From Gimesia sp. (GTDB lineage: Bacteria; Planctomycetota; Planctomycetia; Planctomycetales; Planctomycetaceae): a DNA stretch of 64,000 nucleotides. The stretch is taken from NCBI RefSeq assembly GCF_040219335.1, contig NZ_JAVJSQ010000004.1, forward strand, positions 186,001-250,000. The letters are read 5' to 3'. The notes below the pieces were generated by a model. That model saw only the letters and a program-made list of their open reading frames with translations, was not told the DNA's origin and ran no database searches. Positions 20,236-30,461 of this stretch are shown one piece after another. The translations under genes were made by a program, and so were the position numbers. Within the stretch, counting starts at the first letter, position 1, and each line of letters begins with the position of its first letter.

Positions 20236-21483
20236 ATGAATCAGAAGAAGAAAAAAAAGACGACAACTGCCAGTTTTGATCAGTTAGGACTCAAAGACAA
20301 AATATTAAAAGACCTGAGTAAAGCAGGTTACGAAAAACCAAGCCCCATTCAGGCTGAGTTGATTCCGATTGCAGTCACCGGCAAAGACTGTATAGGTCAG
20401 GCACGTACTGGAACCGGTAAAACTGCGGCATTCTCGTTGCCGGTTCTGCAGCAGATTGACCTCAGACGCCCTGGAATCCAAGCCCTGATCCTTGCTCCGA
20501 CCCGCGAGTTGAGCGAACAGGTCGCTGTGGAAATCCGTAAACTCTGTCCTTCGAAGTCACTCAGTCTGGCCGTTCTTGTGGGAGGTAAGCCGGTCCGTCC
20601 GCAGGAAAACCAACTGAAGAAAGGTGCCCAGATCGCCGTTGGTACCCCTGGTCGAGTTATCGACCATATCAACCGAGGTAATCTGAAGCTGAGCACCCTA
20701 CGCTTTGCCGTTCTCGATGAAGCAGACCGCATGCTGGACATCGGCTTTCGACCAGACATTGAGAAGATTCTCCGCAAGTGTCCCAAAGAACGCCAGACAT
20801 TGTTGCTCTCAGCAACACTGCCACCTCCCGTTGAGCGGTTGGCACAACGCTATATGAATGAGCCCGTGATGATCGATCTGTCTGAGAACAAAGTCAGCGT
20901 CGATGCCATCGATCAGTATTACATCACTGTCGATCCAGATCGAAAAATCAAACTACTCTCACGACTCTTATTCCAGGAACGTCCGAAACAGACCATCGTC
21001 TTCACGCGAACCAAACGGGGAGCCGACAAGCTGGATCGGATCTTCTCGAAAAAATTGAAGGACGTTGCCGCCATTCACGGGGACCTGCCTCAACCCAAAC
21101 GGGACCGGGTACTGAAAAAATTCCGTGAAGGAAAAATCCGTCTGCTGATCGCCACCGATGTGATGGGACGAGGGATTGATGTCAGTGGGATTTCACACAT
21201 CATCAATTTTGATATTCCTGAATTCAGTGATGACTATGTGCACCGTATTGGACGAGTTGGAAGACTCTCATCAGATCTGAAGGGGGCCGCATTCACCTTC
21301 GTCGCCCCCGATGAAGGTGATCAGTTAACCAATATTGAGAACCGGATTAACCACATGATTCAGGAATTCCGGGTGGATAAATTTGAAGCCTACCGCCCCA
21401 AAAAACCACGCAAGGAACTGGAACAGATTTCTCACTTGGGGAACACAGAGCACCTGATCAATCCTGAGTTCGGTGATTTTTAA
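20236..21483 (+). CDS. DEAD-box ATP-dependent RNA helicase
   Basis: A 415-residue DEAD-box helicase with both RecA-like domains: Q motif near residue 15-40, motif I ARTGTGKT, Ia PTRELSEQ, II LDEADRML, III LSATLPP, then IV VFTRTKRGADKL, V ATDVMGRGIDV and VI HRIGRVGRL at 336-344. Motif VI usually reads HRIGRTGR; here Val341 replaces the Thr. A lysine-rich N-terminus may help bind RNA. It would unwind short RNA duplexes in ribosome assembly or mRNA turnover. It lies 66 bases after ftsH on the same strand. Confidence 0.93.
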   Translation: MNQKKKKKTTTASFDQLGLKDKILKDLSKAGYEKPSPIQAELIPIAVTGKDCIGQARTGTGKTAAFSLPVLQQIDLRRPGIQALILAPTRELSEQVAVEIRKLCPSKSLSLAVLVGGKPVRPQENQLKKGAQIAVGTPGRVIDHINRGNLKLSTLRFAVLDEADRMLDIGFRPDIEKILRKCPKERQTLLLSATLPPPVERLAQRYMNEPVMIDLSENKVSVDAIDQYYITVDPDRKIKLLSRLLFQERPKQTIVFTRTKRGADKLDRIFSKKLKDVAAIHGDLPQPKRDRVLKKFREGKIRLLIATDVMGRGIDVSGISHIINFDIPEFSDDYVHRIGRVGRLSSDLKGAAFTFVAPDEGDQLTNIENRINHMIQEFRVDKFEAYRPKKPRKELEQISHLGNTEHLINPEFGDF

Positions 21484-21489
21484 GCTGCC

Positions 21490-22401
21490 TTAAGCCTGTT
21501 GCTGGAGAAACTGCTCAATGCGGGGCAGCATGATTTCATGGGCGTCTTCAAAGACGTAATGCCCCGCGTCCGGAATTCGCAGTGTCTCTGCCTGCGGAAA
21601 CCGACGCTCGAATTCATCCAGAAAATTTGTAGTAAAGCACCAGTCTTTTTCTCCCCAGATTAACAGCATCGGCTGGTCTTTGAACTGTGCGAGTCCTTCC
21701 TCGACGTGCTTCAAAGTTTCATAACTGCGGTGAGAAGGTTTCAGCGGGATATCCTGCACGAAACGGTGCACAGCAACTCGATTCTGCCAGTTGTTGTATG
21801 GCCCCAAAAACCCGGTTTTGACATCTCTGGTCATCCGATCATGTTTCTCCACTGCCATCCGAATTGCAGCCCCGGAAAAGAGATTGAGACCACGCACACC
21901 CCAAGCCCCCAATACAGGGATTCTGCAGACTGCAATTCGCAGGGGAATTTCCTGCGAACGAAAGGCAGCAGTGTTCATCAGGACGAACTTCCCGAACCGC
22001 TCAGGAAGGTCGACCGCAGCCCCCATCCCGATGGCGCCGCCCCAGTCATGGGCAAACAGTGTGATATTCTTGAGATCCAGTTCTGTGATAAGTGTCTGCA
22101 GATTTGCAATATGTGTCGCAAGAGTATAAGAATAATCCTGGGGCTTATCAGAGAGCCCACATCCCATGTGATCGACGGCAATCACGCGATAAGAGCGGGA
22201 GAGCTGCTTCACCAGCCGCCGCCAGGCGAAGCTCCAGGTAGGATTTCCGTGCACCATCAGCAGAGGCTCTCCCTGGCCTTCATCCAGATAGTGATATTGA
22301 TGTCCGTCAATCTTCAGCCAGTGCGAAGCAAACGGATATTCTTCTTGGATCTGTTCACGAAAATTCATGTGGGCTTCTTCAATCGTAGTCTCTGACAGCA
22401 T
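21490..22401 (-). CDS. Alpha/beta hydrolase (haloalkane dehalogenase-like)
   Basis: A 303-residue alpha/beta hydrolase. The oxyanion loop reads HGNPTWSFAWR, and the nucleophile elbow HDWGGAIG carries Asp instead of Ser. That is the pattern of haloalkane dehalogenases, epoxide hydrolases and the OleB beta-lactone decarboxylase. The acid lies near IWGEKDW and the catalytic His in DAGHYVFED. It is the last gene of a four-gene minus-strand run, 37 bases after bioF. I chose the ATG at 22401; ATG at 22368 or the GTG/ATG region overlapping bioF (22473) are alternatives. No other ole genes are visible, so OleB is not favoured. Confidence 0.85.
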   Translation of the reverse strand: MLSETTIEEAHMNFREQIQEEYPFASHWLKIDGHQYHYLDEGQGEPLLMVHGNPTWSFAWRRLVKQLSRSYRVIAVDHMGCGLSDKPQDYSYTLATHIANLQTLITELDLKNITLFAHDWGGAIGMGAAVDLPERFGKFVLMNTAAFRSQEIPLRIAVCRIPVLGAWGVRGLNLFSGAAIRMAVEKHDRMTRDVKTGFLGPYNNWQNRVAVHRFVQDIPLKPSHRSYETLKHVEEGLAQFKDQPMLLIWGEKDWCFTTNFLDEFERRFPQAETLRIPDAGHYVFEDAHEIMLPRIEQFLQQQA

Positions 22402-22438
22402 TTCTAGCGATGGCTCTCTATTACTGGTTTTGCATACC

Positions 22439-23629
22439 TTATCGGGATTCCCCGTTTCTGGCGAGTGAACCATCCAGTGCTTTTAAAAACCGCTCCAGAT
22501 CTTCCCTTTGATGGGCGCAGGTCAGGGAAATTCGTAATCGGGAAGTCCCCTGGGGAACGGTGGGGGGCCTGATCGCTCCCACCAGAAAACCATCTGACTG
22601 CAGATCCCTCGCCACCTGCATCGTTAAGTCAGGATCGGACAGGATCACAGGGATAATTGGCCCGGTGGAGGCGGGCACCGTCAGCTGAGAACGTTCCTTC
22701 AGGCCTGATCTCAGATAGCGGGACAGCTCATGCAGTCGAACGCGTCGCACAGATTCTGTCTGGATGATTTCCAGTGCAGCACAGGCAGCAGCACAGATAG
22801 ACGGGGGCAGGGCAGTGGAATAAATCTGGGTTCGCACGCGGTTCCAGAGCCAGTTGATCAATGTTTCAGAACCAGAAACAAAGCCCCCCAGGCAGCCCAC
22901 GGCTTTACTGAGTGTACCAATCCGAATGGCCACTCTGTCTTCAACCCCCAGCTCTTCAGCCAGACCGCGTCCTTTACCTCCGTACACACCGGTACCGTGC
23001 GCCTCATCAATGATTAGACTGGCCCCAAACTCCTCTGCCAGTTCACAGAGATCACGCAGAGGGGCGGAAAGGCCGTCCATACTGAATACGGAATCGGTAA
23101 CAATGAACTTCCTGCCTGCTCCCGTGGGTTTCGCGAGCTCGCGTTTCAGTTTCTCCAGCTGATCATGTCGGTAGACACGAAACCGGGCTCCCGAAAATCG
23201 GCAACCATCAATCAGGCTGGCATGATTTAACCGATCACAGAAAATGGTATCTGCTTCCTGAGCGACCGCTGAGATCACCCCCAGGTTGGCTGCATAGCCA
23301 CTGGGAAATAACAGAGCCGCCTCAGCCCCTTCAAACTTTGCCAGCTGCTCTTCGAGACGAGCATGCCAGCTGGTTCGACCACTCACCAGGGCACTTGCGC
23401 GAGCCCCGACTCCCAACTCAGACAGTGCGGCAGAAGCTGCAGAGACCAGCCGTGGATCCTGTGCCAGGTCAAGATAGTCATTACTGGAGAAATTGACCAG
23501 TGTCTGGCCATCAAGCAGACAACGTCCCCCTGCTAGAGGCTGAAACATTCTGCGCGAACGAAACAGCCCCGCCTCCCGGATCTGCTGGAGATCAGTTTCC
23601 ATCCATTCCGGAAGTTCAGAGGACGTCAT
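22439..23629 (-). CDS. bioF: 8-amino-7-oxononanoate synthase (BioF family)
   Basis: A 396-residue alpha-oxoamine synthase that would join pimeloyl-CoA (or -ACP) and alanine in biotin synthesis. PLP-enzyme landmarks are SNDYLDLA near residue 50, SGRTSWH, LNHASLIDG, DEAHGTGVYG and the Schiff-base lysine in IGTLSKAVG, around residue 240. Length matches the family. The related 2-amino-3-ketobutyrate ligase is the main alternative; no other biotin gene is in the window to settle it. It lies 39 bases downstream of the M24 peptidase gene. Confidence 0.88.
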   Translation of the reverse strand: MTSSELPEWMETDLQQIREAGLFRSRRMFQPLAGGRCLLDGQTLVNFSSNDYLDLAQDPRLVSAASAALSELGVGARASALVSGRTSWHARLEEQLAKFEGAEAALLFPSGYAANLGVISAVAQEADTIFCDRLNHASLIDGCRFSGARFRVYRHDQLEKLKRELAKPTGAGRKFIVTDSVFSMDGLSAPLRDLCELAEEFGASLIIDEAHGTGVYGGKGRGLAEELGVEDRVAIRIGTLSKAVGCLGGFVSGSETLINWLWNRVRTQIYSTALPPSICAAACAALEIIQTESVRRVRLHELSRYLRSGLKERSQLTVPASTGPIIPVILSDPDLTMQVARDLQSDGFLVGAIRPPTVPQGTSRLRISLTCAHQREDLERFLKALDGSLARNGESR

Positions 23630-23668
23630 AAATTCGTCTACCTGACGGGAAGAACTACGAGAGTCCGA

Positions 23669-24808
23669 CTACTTGAGTGCAATTACATGATTGCTGAGCC
23701 GCTCAAATCCATCTTCCGTGATCAGGTAATTATGCTCAATCCTCATGCCACCGATACCTTCCACATAGACACCAGGCTCTAGAGTCACCACGTCACCGGC
23801 CAAAAGAGTATCGATGCTCTCCGGCACGAGAATCGGTGCTTCCGGATGCCCCAGTCCCAGGCCATGTCCGGCGTGATGCTGGAAGTTTTCCTTATATCCA
23901 GCATCCCAGATTGGGGCTGCCGTTGCGGCATGCACATCAGCACATTTGGTTCCCGCTTTGAGAGTCGACTCCCCACCCTGCATAGCAGCTTGACAGAGAC
24001 CAAACAGTTTTTCCTGCTCCGCACTCGGTTCGCCAACCGCAATCGTATTGGTAAAATCGCTGCGATATCCGTGAATCACGACCGAATAATCGAGAACGAA
24101 CAGATCACCGTTGCCCAGAACATGACCGGAAGGTAGTCCGCCTGCCTTGGGGATCTCAAGCGTTGAAGCCCGGAAGTCACCATAAATAATCACTGGCAAA
24201 CCTGCGGCCTGCAGTACTGCGGCTTGTACTTTGCGGAAAATATCGAACTCACTCTTACCAGCCTCGACAATTTCCCGGGCACAGGCGTGACCTGCGTCAC
24301 AGGCTTGCATGCACTGTTTCAGCAATGCAATTTCGTCATCGTGCTTCTGACGGCGCAACTGACGCAGCACGCTACCCAATTCAAGTATGGCATCGGTCTG
24401 AGTAATTTCCAATTCCTGCAGTGCCCCAACCGGCAGCCATTCAGCTTCGATGGCACCAGAACGTCCTTTTAATTGCGGGACGACTGACGCAAGTGCTTTA
24501 AACAGGGCGTGATCTCGATTTTTGACTGAATGTTTGTGGTCGTACCAGGTTTCAACGGCCTCGTGATCTACATAGAACTCGGCAGCTGCAGACCGGAGTG
24601 TGAAATTATCTCCGATCAGGGTAACGCCTTTTTCCCGATCCAGCAGTAACAGAGCCCGTTCGCCCCGAGAGAAACTGCAGGGTTGCACCAGAAAATTCGA
24701 GAGATACAAGACGTGACGTGGATCTGCAACCAGAATCCATTCCAGATGATCGGGAACAGCATCCCACAATCGTTTCTGTCGCGCCTGACATCCTTCTTTT
24801 GTCAACAT
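23669..24808 (-). CDS. M24-family Xaa-Pro aminopeptidase
   Basis: A 379-residue peptidase of the pita-bread (M24) fold, probably removing N-terminal residues before proline. The N-terminal half is the creatinase-type domain. The catalytic half shows the dinuclear metal ligands: [14 protein letters not shown] (two Asp), [13 protein letters not shown] (His), [18 protein letters not shown] (Glu, and a later Glu). It is read from ATG at 24808, 57 bases after trxB, and is followed closely by bioF. A cytoplasmic protein, no signal peptide. Confidence 0.9.
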   Translation of the reverse strand: MLTKEGCQARQKRLWDAVPDHLEWILVADPRHVLYLSNFLVQPCSFSRGERALLLLDREKGVTLIGDNFTLRSAAAEFYVDHEAVETWYDHKHSVKNRDHALFKALASVVPQLKGRSGAIEAEWLPVGALQELEITQTDAILELGSVLRQLRRQKHDDEIALLKQCMQACDAGHACAREIVEAGKSEFDIFRKVQAAVLQAAGLPVIIYGDFRASTLEIPKAGGLPSGHVLGNGDLFVLDYSVVIHGYRSDFTNTIAVGEPSAEQEKLFGLCQAAMQGGESTLKAGTKCADVHAATAAPIWDAGYKENFQHHAGHGLGLGHPEAPILVPESIDTLLAGDVVTLEPGVYVEGIGGMRIEHNYLITEDGFERLSNHVIALK

Positions 24809-24865
24809 AACGATATAGCCCTTCAGACAGATTTAGTTTTCAGCGTTTTTTTCAAATCGGCTTCT

Positions 24866-25918
<1,053 letters not shown>

Positions 25919-26117
25919 GATTGATATCCTCCTGAGATGCATTCTTCTTGACTGATGAGTTTGAGACAAACCTACAGTACATGAATCTGCCAGTGGAATG
26001 GAATTGGTAAATACAGCCAGCATACGAACCTGGCGTGTGTCACAATCCTACTGAAGTTGGGGCAGGAATTCCAGAAGCCGGGAGGACCGGTTTAGGTGCT
26101 GAGACGGAAAAGAGGAA

Positions 26118-26270
26118 ACAAAAAAAGGTGCTCCAAAACACCGAAGTGAATGGAGCACCTTTTCTGTGCTGAATGGAGCAAGTGCGGGCCAACGCTTGCC
26201 ACCATCGCTGCCATAAGTACATTGCACAAGCTGTACCACTCAATATTTTTCCCTCATTTTTATCCCTAAG
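26118..26270 (-). ncRNA. Candidate small RNA or leader upstream of trxB
   Basis: On the minus strand this stretch could fold into a short hairpin (GTACA/TGTAC arms), then a 10-bp terminator stem (26151-26160 with 26126-26135) followed by seven U residues. The sequence TGCTCCATTCA occurs twice, once in the body and once as the terminator's 5' arm, so the 3' arm could pair with either copy. It ends about 190 bases before the trxB start. It may be an attenuated leader or an independent RNA. I recognise no known RNA family. Confidence 0.35.
26121..26165. terminator. Bidirectional-looking hairpin terminator
   Basis: A perfect 10-bp stem (26126-26135 with 26151-26160) has A-runs on its left flank and TTT on its right flank. 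It is strongest on the minus strand, where seven U follow. It sits in a divergent gap and does not follow any recognised gene, so what it terminates is unclear. Confidence 0.7.
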
Positions 26271-26336
26271 ATCCTGATATATAGTCTTTTAGAGTTTTAA
26301 ATAATTTTTAGCCGTTTTGAGGCCATTCCTGAATCC

Positions 26337-26385
26337 GTTGCATAATGCAACATTAGTTGCAAAATCAAACAGTGCAAAATGCAAC
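26337..26385. promoter_or_regulatory. Cluster of GTTGCA/TGCAAC half-sites
   Basis: An inverted repeat GTTGCA-N3-TGCAAC at 26337-26351 is followed by GTTGCA at 26356, TGCAAA at 26373 and TGCAAC at 26380-26385. Five hexamers of one motif in 49 bases, in both orientations, look like an operator array. The regulator is unknown; panB begins about 170 bases to the right and trxB about 420 to the left. Confidence 0.4.
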
Positions 26386-26558
26386 ACACGCTGCTGCGGG
26401 GCACTTTTCCAAGATTTGGCGATCGGAGTCTTGCTATTCCGGAGCTGGTTTTCATATTGTGAACCACAAACTGACCTGATCGGTCTAGAATCATATAAGT
26501 AAATGACTTATCTCCTGGCCAGGTTGCCGGGACCGCTACATGTATCAAGGAGAGTACC

Positions 26559-27374
26559 GTGTCGAATGCGTCGCCAGCACGGCCGAAAAAGTTTACCGTC
26601 CCCCGTTTCATCGCCGCCAAACAGAAACAACAGAAAATTACGATGCTGACAGCCTACGATTATCTGTCCGCAAAAATTCTGGATGAAGCAGGATTAGACT
26701 GCCTCCTGGTAGGAGACACTTTAGGAATGGTCGTGCAGGGCAAGAGCACAACACTGCCCGTGACCGTCGATCAGATGATCTATCATGGTGAAATGGTGGT
26801 CCGAGCCGTTCAGCGGGCTATGGTGATCGTCGATATGCCTTTCATGTCGTTCCACGTTTCTCCCGCTCAGGCATTGGAGAATGCCGGCCGGATTCTTAAA
26901 GAGACCGGTGCTGACGCCGTCAAACTTGAAGGGGGCGTGAACCAGGCTAAAACGATTGAAGCGATTGCCGCCGCAGATATCCCTGTGATGGCTCACCTGG
27001 GACTGAAACCTCAATCAGTACGTGCCCTGGGAGGTATGGGGAAAATTCAACGGGACGAAGACCAGTTGATTGCTGATGCCCTGGCAGCAGAACGCGCAGG
27101 AGCGTTTGGGATTCTACTCGAAATGATTACGGCTCCCATTGCCAAACGCATCACAGAAACCGTCACAGTTCCCACCATCGGTATCGGATCCGGAGCAGGT
27201 TGCGACGGACAGGTGCTTGTCACTCCGGATATGCTGGGTATGAATGCCGAATTTCACCCGAGATTCCTCAAAAAATACGCGGATCTGGCATCAGATATCA
27301 CGACAGCAGTGCAGGCTTATGCCAGTGAGGTTCGGGAAGGCACCTTCCCGGATGAATCACACAGCCATATCTGA
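26559..27374 (+). CDS. panB: 3-methyl-2-oxobutanoate hydroxymethyltransferase
   Basis: A 271-residue ketopantoate hydroxymethyltransferase, first step of pantothenate synthesis, adding a methylene-THF carbon to alpha-ketoisovalerate. Typical blocks are MLTAYDYLSAKILDEAGLDCLLVGD, VQGKSTTLPVTVDQM, DAVKLEGG with the substrate-binding glutamate, PVMAHLGLKPQS and the C-terminal TVPTIGIGSGAGCDGQVLV. GTG start at 26559 with AAGGAG at 26547-26552. Length is normal. No other pantothenate gene lies nearby. Confidence 0.96.
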   Translation: MSNASPARPKKFTVPRFIAAKQKQQKITMLTAYDYLSAKILDEAGLDCLLVGDTLGMVVQGKSTTLPVTVDQMIYHGEMVVRAVQRAMVIVDMPFMSFHVSPAQALENAGRILKETGADAVKLEGGVNQAKTIEAIAAADIPVMAHLGLKPQSVRALGGMGKIQRDEDQLIADALAAERAGAFGILLEMITAPIAKRITETVTVPTIGIGSGAGCDGQVLVTPDMLGMNAEFHPRFLKKYADLASDITTAVQAYASEVREGTFPDESHSHI

Positions 27375-27389
27375 TATTTTTTAATCCAT

Positions 27390-28151
27390 TTATTTAGTGG
27401 ATTTAGCGGGTAAAACTTTTACCCGCTTTCCCAAAAGATTGTCGATCCCGAGCACGAACATGACCCAGAGAGCTGAAAAAGCTTCTTTCATATTAATTTT
27501 GGAACTGCCATACCGACGCTCTTCGAACGTGAAGGGAACTTCCTGAAAGGTACAGCCAACCCTGCGGCAGCGGTAAAGAATTTCTTCCTGAAATGCATAT
27601 CCTTTAGCACGCAGCAGTTTAAAATCGATCTCAGCCAGTTTCGGAACGCGGTAACAGCGAAAACTGCCGCTGCAATCACGTGATTTCAAGCGTAGTAGCA
27701 GTCGAGCATACCAGTTGATGGCACCACTCATGAAATAACGCTTCGGCCCCCAACCCTCGATTTTTCCTCCGGGCACATACCGAGAGCCGATTGCTACATC
27801 TGCCTGTTCAGTTGCAGCCACGAGATCAGGCATAAATCGAGGAGGATGGCTGAAGTCGGCATCGAGATTCAGTACCAGATCATAGTGGTTTTCAATTGCA
27901 TACTGAAAACCGGCAATCGTAGCAGTTCCCAGGCCCAGTTTGCCGCTGCGGTGAATCGAATGAATTCGCGAATCCATCTTCTTGAGCGATTTGACATAAT
28001 CGCCTGTGCCATCCGGTGAGTTATCATCGATCACCAGAATGGCAGCATAGGGGAGATATTGATGAATCTCCGGAATCAACTGTTCCAGATTTTCCTTCTC
28101 ATTGTAAGTACATAATGTCACCAGCAGGCGCGGAGTAGCAGATTCATTCAT
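27390..28151 (-). CDS. Glycosyltransferase family 2 (polyprenol-phosphate mannose synthase-like)
   Basis: A 253-residue Dpm1-like transferase with VTLCTYNEKENLEQLI, VIDDNSPDGTGD, the metal site NLDADFSHPP, GSRYVPGGKIEGWG and the CSGSFRCYR stretch. There is no C-terminal membrane helix, so it is the short soluble type that acts at the membrane surface. It would transfer mannose or a similar sugar to polyprenyl phosphate. I use the ATG at 28151; a TTG at 28175 is also in frame, neither has a clear ribosome site. A 10-bp inverted repeat inside its 3' end (27405-27427) may act as terminator for the convergent panB. Confidence 0.88.
   Translation of the reverse strand: MNESATPRLLVTLCTYNEKENLEQLIPEIHQYLPYAAILVIDDNSPDGTGDYVKSLKKMDSRIHSIHRSGKLGLGTATIAGFQYAIENHYDLVLNLDADFSHPPRFMPDLVAATEQADVAIGSRYVPGGKIEGWGPKRYFMSGAINWYARLLLRLKSRDCSGSFRCYRVPKLAEIDFKLLRAKGYAFQEEILYRCRRVGCTFQEVPFTFEERRYGSSKINMKEAFSALWVMFVLGIDNLLGKRVKVLPAKSTK
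27405..27427 (+). terminator. Possible panB terminator within the 3' end of the opposing gene
   Basis: A 10-bp stem (27405-27414 with 27418-27427) with a three-base loop lies 31 bases after the panB stop and is followed by only two T residues. It overlaps the coding end of the convergent glycosyltransferase. The weak U-tract leaves this uncertain. Confidence 0.4.
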
Positions 28152-28184
28152 CGGTTTCAGAAGCCCAGCATTCAATCAGTCAAA

Positions 28185-29567
28185 TCATTGGGGGGGAATC
28201 AGCAACGGTGTTTGTTGACTTGTAGCAGGCTCAGGAGCAGGAATCAACGGCGCACCCGGGGTATCTTCTGCCCGGGGAAGGGGAGGTAACCCAAGATTGT
28301 TGATCTCAGGAAGGGGTTTGGGTGCAGTTGTTTTGTTTTCAGACTCTTTGCGAGCGGGTTGCTGCTTTACAGCCGGAGGGGGCGGTAGCGTTCCAGATAT
28401 AGGAGCCGAACGCCTTGGTCCCAGAGGTTGAGTCCGGCGTTGAGGCTCAGATTTCTTCGATTCAAATGCCGGGGGCCGCGTATTTGCCGGATTGACGATG
28501 TGACCACCGGAAGCTTGATTCTTCTGCGGGACCACCTGCTGACCGGCCTGCTGAACCTTAGGATCCAGAAAAGCGAGGAAGTGATCCCCCCGTCCAGCCA
28601 GTCGGGCTGCAGTCTCAAAAACATCATGTGCCTGTTCGGCCTGACCATTGAAATGCAATACAACGCCAAATACGAATAAGCGTTCCGGATCGCGAATATC
28701 TTCCTTTACCCAGTCCGCAACCTGGTGAACCAGGGAATCTCTGGCAATTGCGTTATCGGGACCAAAAAGTTCACTCAGGCTTTCTCCAGTCACAGGCCAT
28801 GAGGGATCCAGAGCCAGGCCCTGCTTAAATTCATAGGCTGCTCGATCATACTGTTTCAGTGCCACCAGCGCAAAACCCTTTTTGAAATGCGGAGTGGCCA
28901 GATCTTTTGCCAATGAGGCAGCAAATTTGTAGCGTTCGTAAGCTCTACGATAATCCAGCTTCTGAAAGTACTCATCTCCCTTAACCTGATTACGGAGGCT
29001 CAGTTCTCGCGCATGCCGCGTGGAAGGGACGATATATTTTTGAATCTTGCGTGAGGGCTCGGGTAAATAGTCTGGATCATTCCACCGTTGAAGATCCTGT
29101 TGTAGTGCGTTATTGAGAGGCTGATTACTGACAGTTTCCGGATTGGTTAATGGCAGCGTCCCTGGAACATTACTGTAGGGATAGACCGTCGGCGGTGAAA
29201 ATCCCTGACCGGGCAGGATCGGATACATACCGTTTAAGGAGTACCCATTGGAAAACAGCACAGGATTGCCAGCCACAAATGCATCAGTGCTGTAGTAACC
29301 GAAGCGGTTGTAAAAGTAAGGTCCCCAGGGATTTCCATAGTAAGTATTCCCGGGAAAAGCGAAATTGAAATGGACGCTACCATTATTCCCGCTGACCGAC
29401 CAGCCGGGGCTGGCCCAGTTCCGGCCGTAATATCGAGGATAAGAATGGCTGTGACCGTGATGAGAATGATGATGCCCGTGCGCACCATGGTGTCGATTTT
29501 GCGCCCAGCCAGGAATGGCAAAACCTGAAAGCAGACAGGCCGCGCTCAATATGAGAAAGTATCGCAT
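28185..29567 (-). CDS. Secreted TPR-repeat protein with His-rich N-terminus
   Basis: A 460-residue protein. A signal peptide covers residues 1 to about 22 (ending GWAQ) and is followed by a histidine-rich segment of some 20 residues, then an aromatic Tyr/Gly/Asn-rich region to about 130. Tetratricopeptide-like helices lie around 190-320, with EYFQKLDYRRAYERYKFAASL and YDRAAYEFKQGLALDPSW. The tail is proline-rich and disordered. The His segment could bind metal, but nothing proves it. ATG start with GGAGAG upstream. It does not match a family I can name; a periplasmic or envelope scaffolding role is a guess. Confidence 0.65.
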   Translation of the reverse strand: MRYFLILSAACLLSGFAIPGWAQNRHHGAHGHHHSHHGHSHSYPRYYGRNWASPGWSVSGNNGSVHFNFAFPGNTYYGNPWGPYFYNRFGYYSTDAFVAGNPVLFSNGYSLNGMYPILPGQGFSPPTVYPYSNVPGTLPLTNPETVSNQPLNNALQQDLQRWNDPDYLPEPSRKIQKYIVPSTRHARELSLRNQVKGDEYFQKLDYRRAYERYKFAASLAKDLATPHFKKGFALVALKQYDRAAYEFKQGLALDPSWPVTGESLSELFGPDNAIARDSLVHQVADWVKEDIRDPERLFVFGVVLHFNGQAEQAHDVFETAARLAGRGDHFLAFLDPKVQQAGQQVVPQKNQASGGHIVNPANTRPPAFESKKSEPQRRTQPLGPRRSAPISGTLPPPPAVKQQPARKESENKTTAPKPLPEINNLGLPPLPRAEDTPGAPLIPAPEPATSQQTPLLIPPQ

Positions 29568-30461
29568 GCATTCTCTCCTGTGGCCCAGAAATAACGAGAT
29601 GTCTTCATTATGGTTCCCCGTTTGCGGAAAAGCAAGAACGGTTCAATCACTATAAACGAAAGCCTCTGACAGAAAACTACCTCTGAAATCAGAACATGAG
29701 CCAGGGTCATAACTCATCAATGCGGGAGAATATCTTTTTCACGCACAATTCACACTGTAGAGGCAAACGAATCAGCAGGCAGACTGGAAAAATCAGTTGC
29801 GACCGGAGTCATCAGACCTGATCGATAAATTCACTCACAAACCAGGCTGGCTGGTTAAGTTTTAACGCTGAATTTTCGAGCAGCCTCGAGAGTCACCTGG
29901 TGCAAACCCTTCAATAAAAACAGCTCCCGGGAACAGGTCTCTCCGCACATTAGGCATAGCCGAAACGGTCAACTTCAACTTCTCTTCTAGCACACAGGCC
30001 TCCCAGTTTAACACTTTATAAGGGTAGTTCACCCGGATTTCACAGCATAAAACTACCCTAGATTATCCAACCGTTACGACGCACATAATCGTGTGTAAAA
30101 ATGACGTAACCTTTTTATCTGATAATGACTTGAGACATTCAAGCGGTAATTACAGCACGCCGATAGATTGTACCAGTCGCAATGAGAATTCATATCTGAA
30201 TGATCAAAACAAACAATTCGGATGTGAATCAGGACGGTGCTGGAGAGCATCGCCCGCAATCGAAATTACTAGAAGTTTATCGTAAGGGTATCTGACCTCG
30301 GAACGATGCCCTGAGAATCAAGCCAGCGCGAGTTGAAGATTTCAACTTGGACCAATAGGAACAAACCAAAATTCGCGCCGTAACCACTGTGATGTGACAC
30401 AAGAGGCACATCAATCTGTCTATGATGGTCAGAAAACGACCCAAGAAGGAGACGCTGTTCT
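29568..30461. other. Long AT-rich intergenic region before the Cys-rich gene
   Basis: About 890 bases between two divergent genes with no coding sequence I can support. It contains an inverted repeat of nine bases (30021-30029 with 30051-30059, loop 21) and an operator-like repeat TGATGTG/CACATCA (30390-30413) about 50 bases upstream of the next start. No promoter hexamers are convincing. Confidence 0.5.
30390..30413. promoter_or_regulatory. Inverted repeat upstream of the Cys-rich protein gene
   Basis: TGATGTG at 30390-30396 and CACATCA at 30407-30413 form a perfect 7-bp inverted repeat with a 10-base spacer, centred about 60 bases before the ATG. The geometry fits a dimeric regulator, but the site may be chance. 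Confidence 0.3.

Larger units (their letters stand above)
25919..26558. other. Divergent intergenic region between trxB and panB
   Basis: About 640 bases with no protein gene I can support. It contains the trxB ribosome site, a strong hairpin with flanking U-runs (26118-26165), a possible small RNA read leftward and a cluster of TTGCA/TGCAA hexamers (26337-26385). The panB ribosome site AAGGAG is at 26547-26552. Confidence 0.6.
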
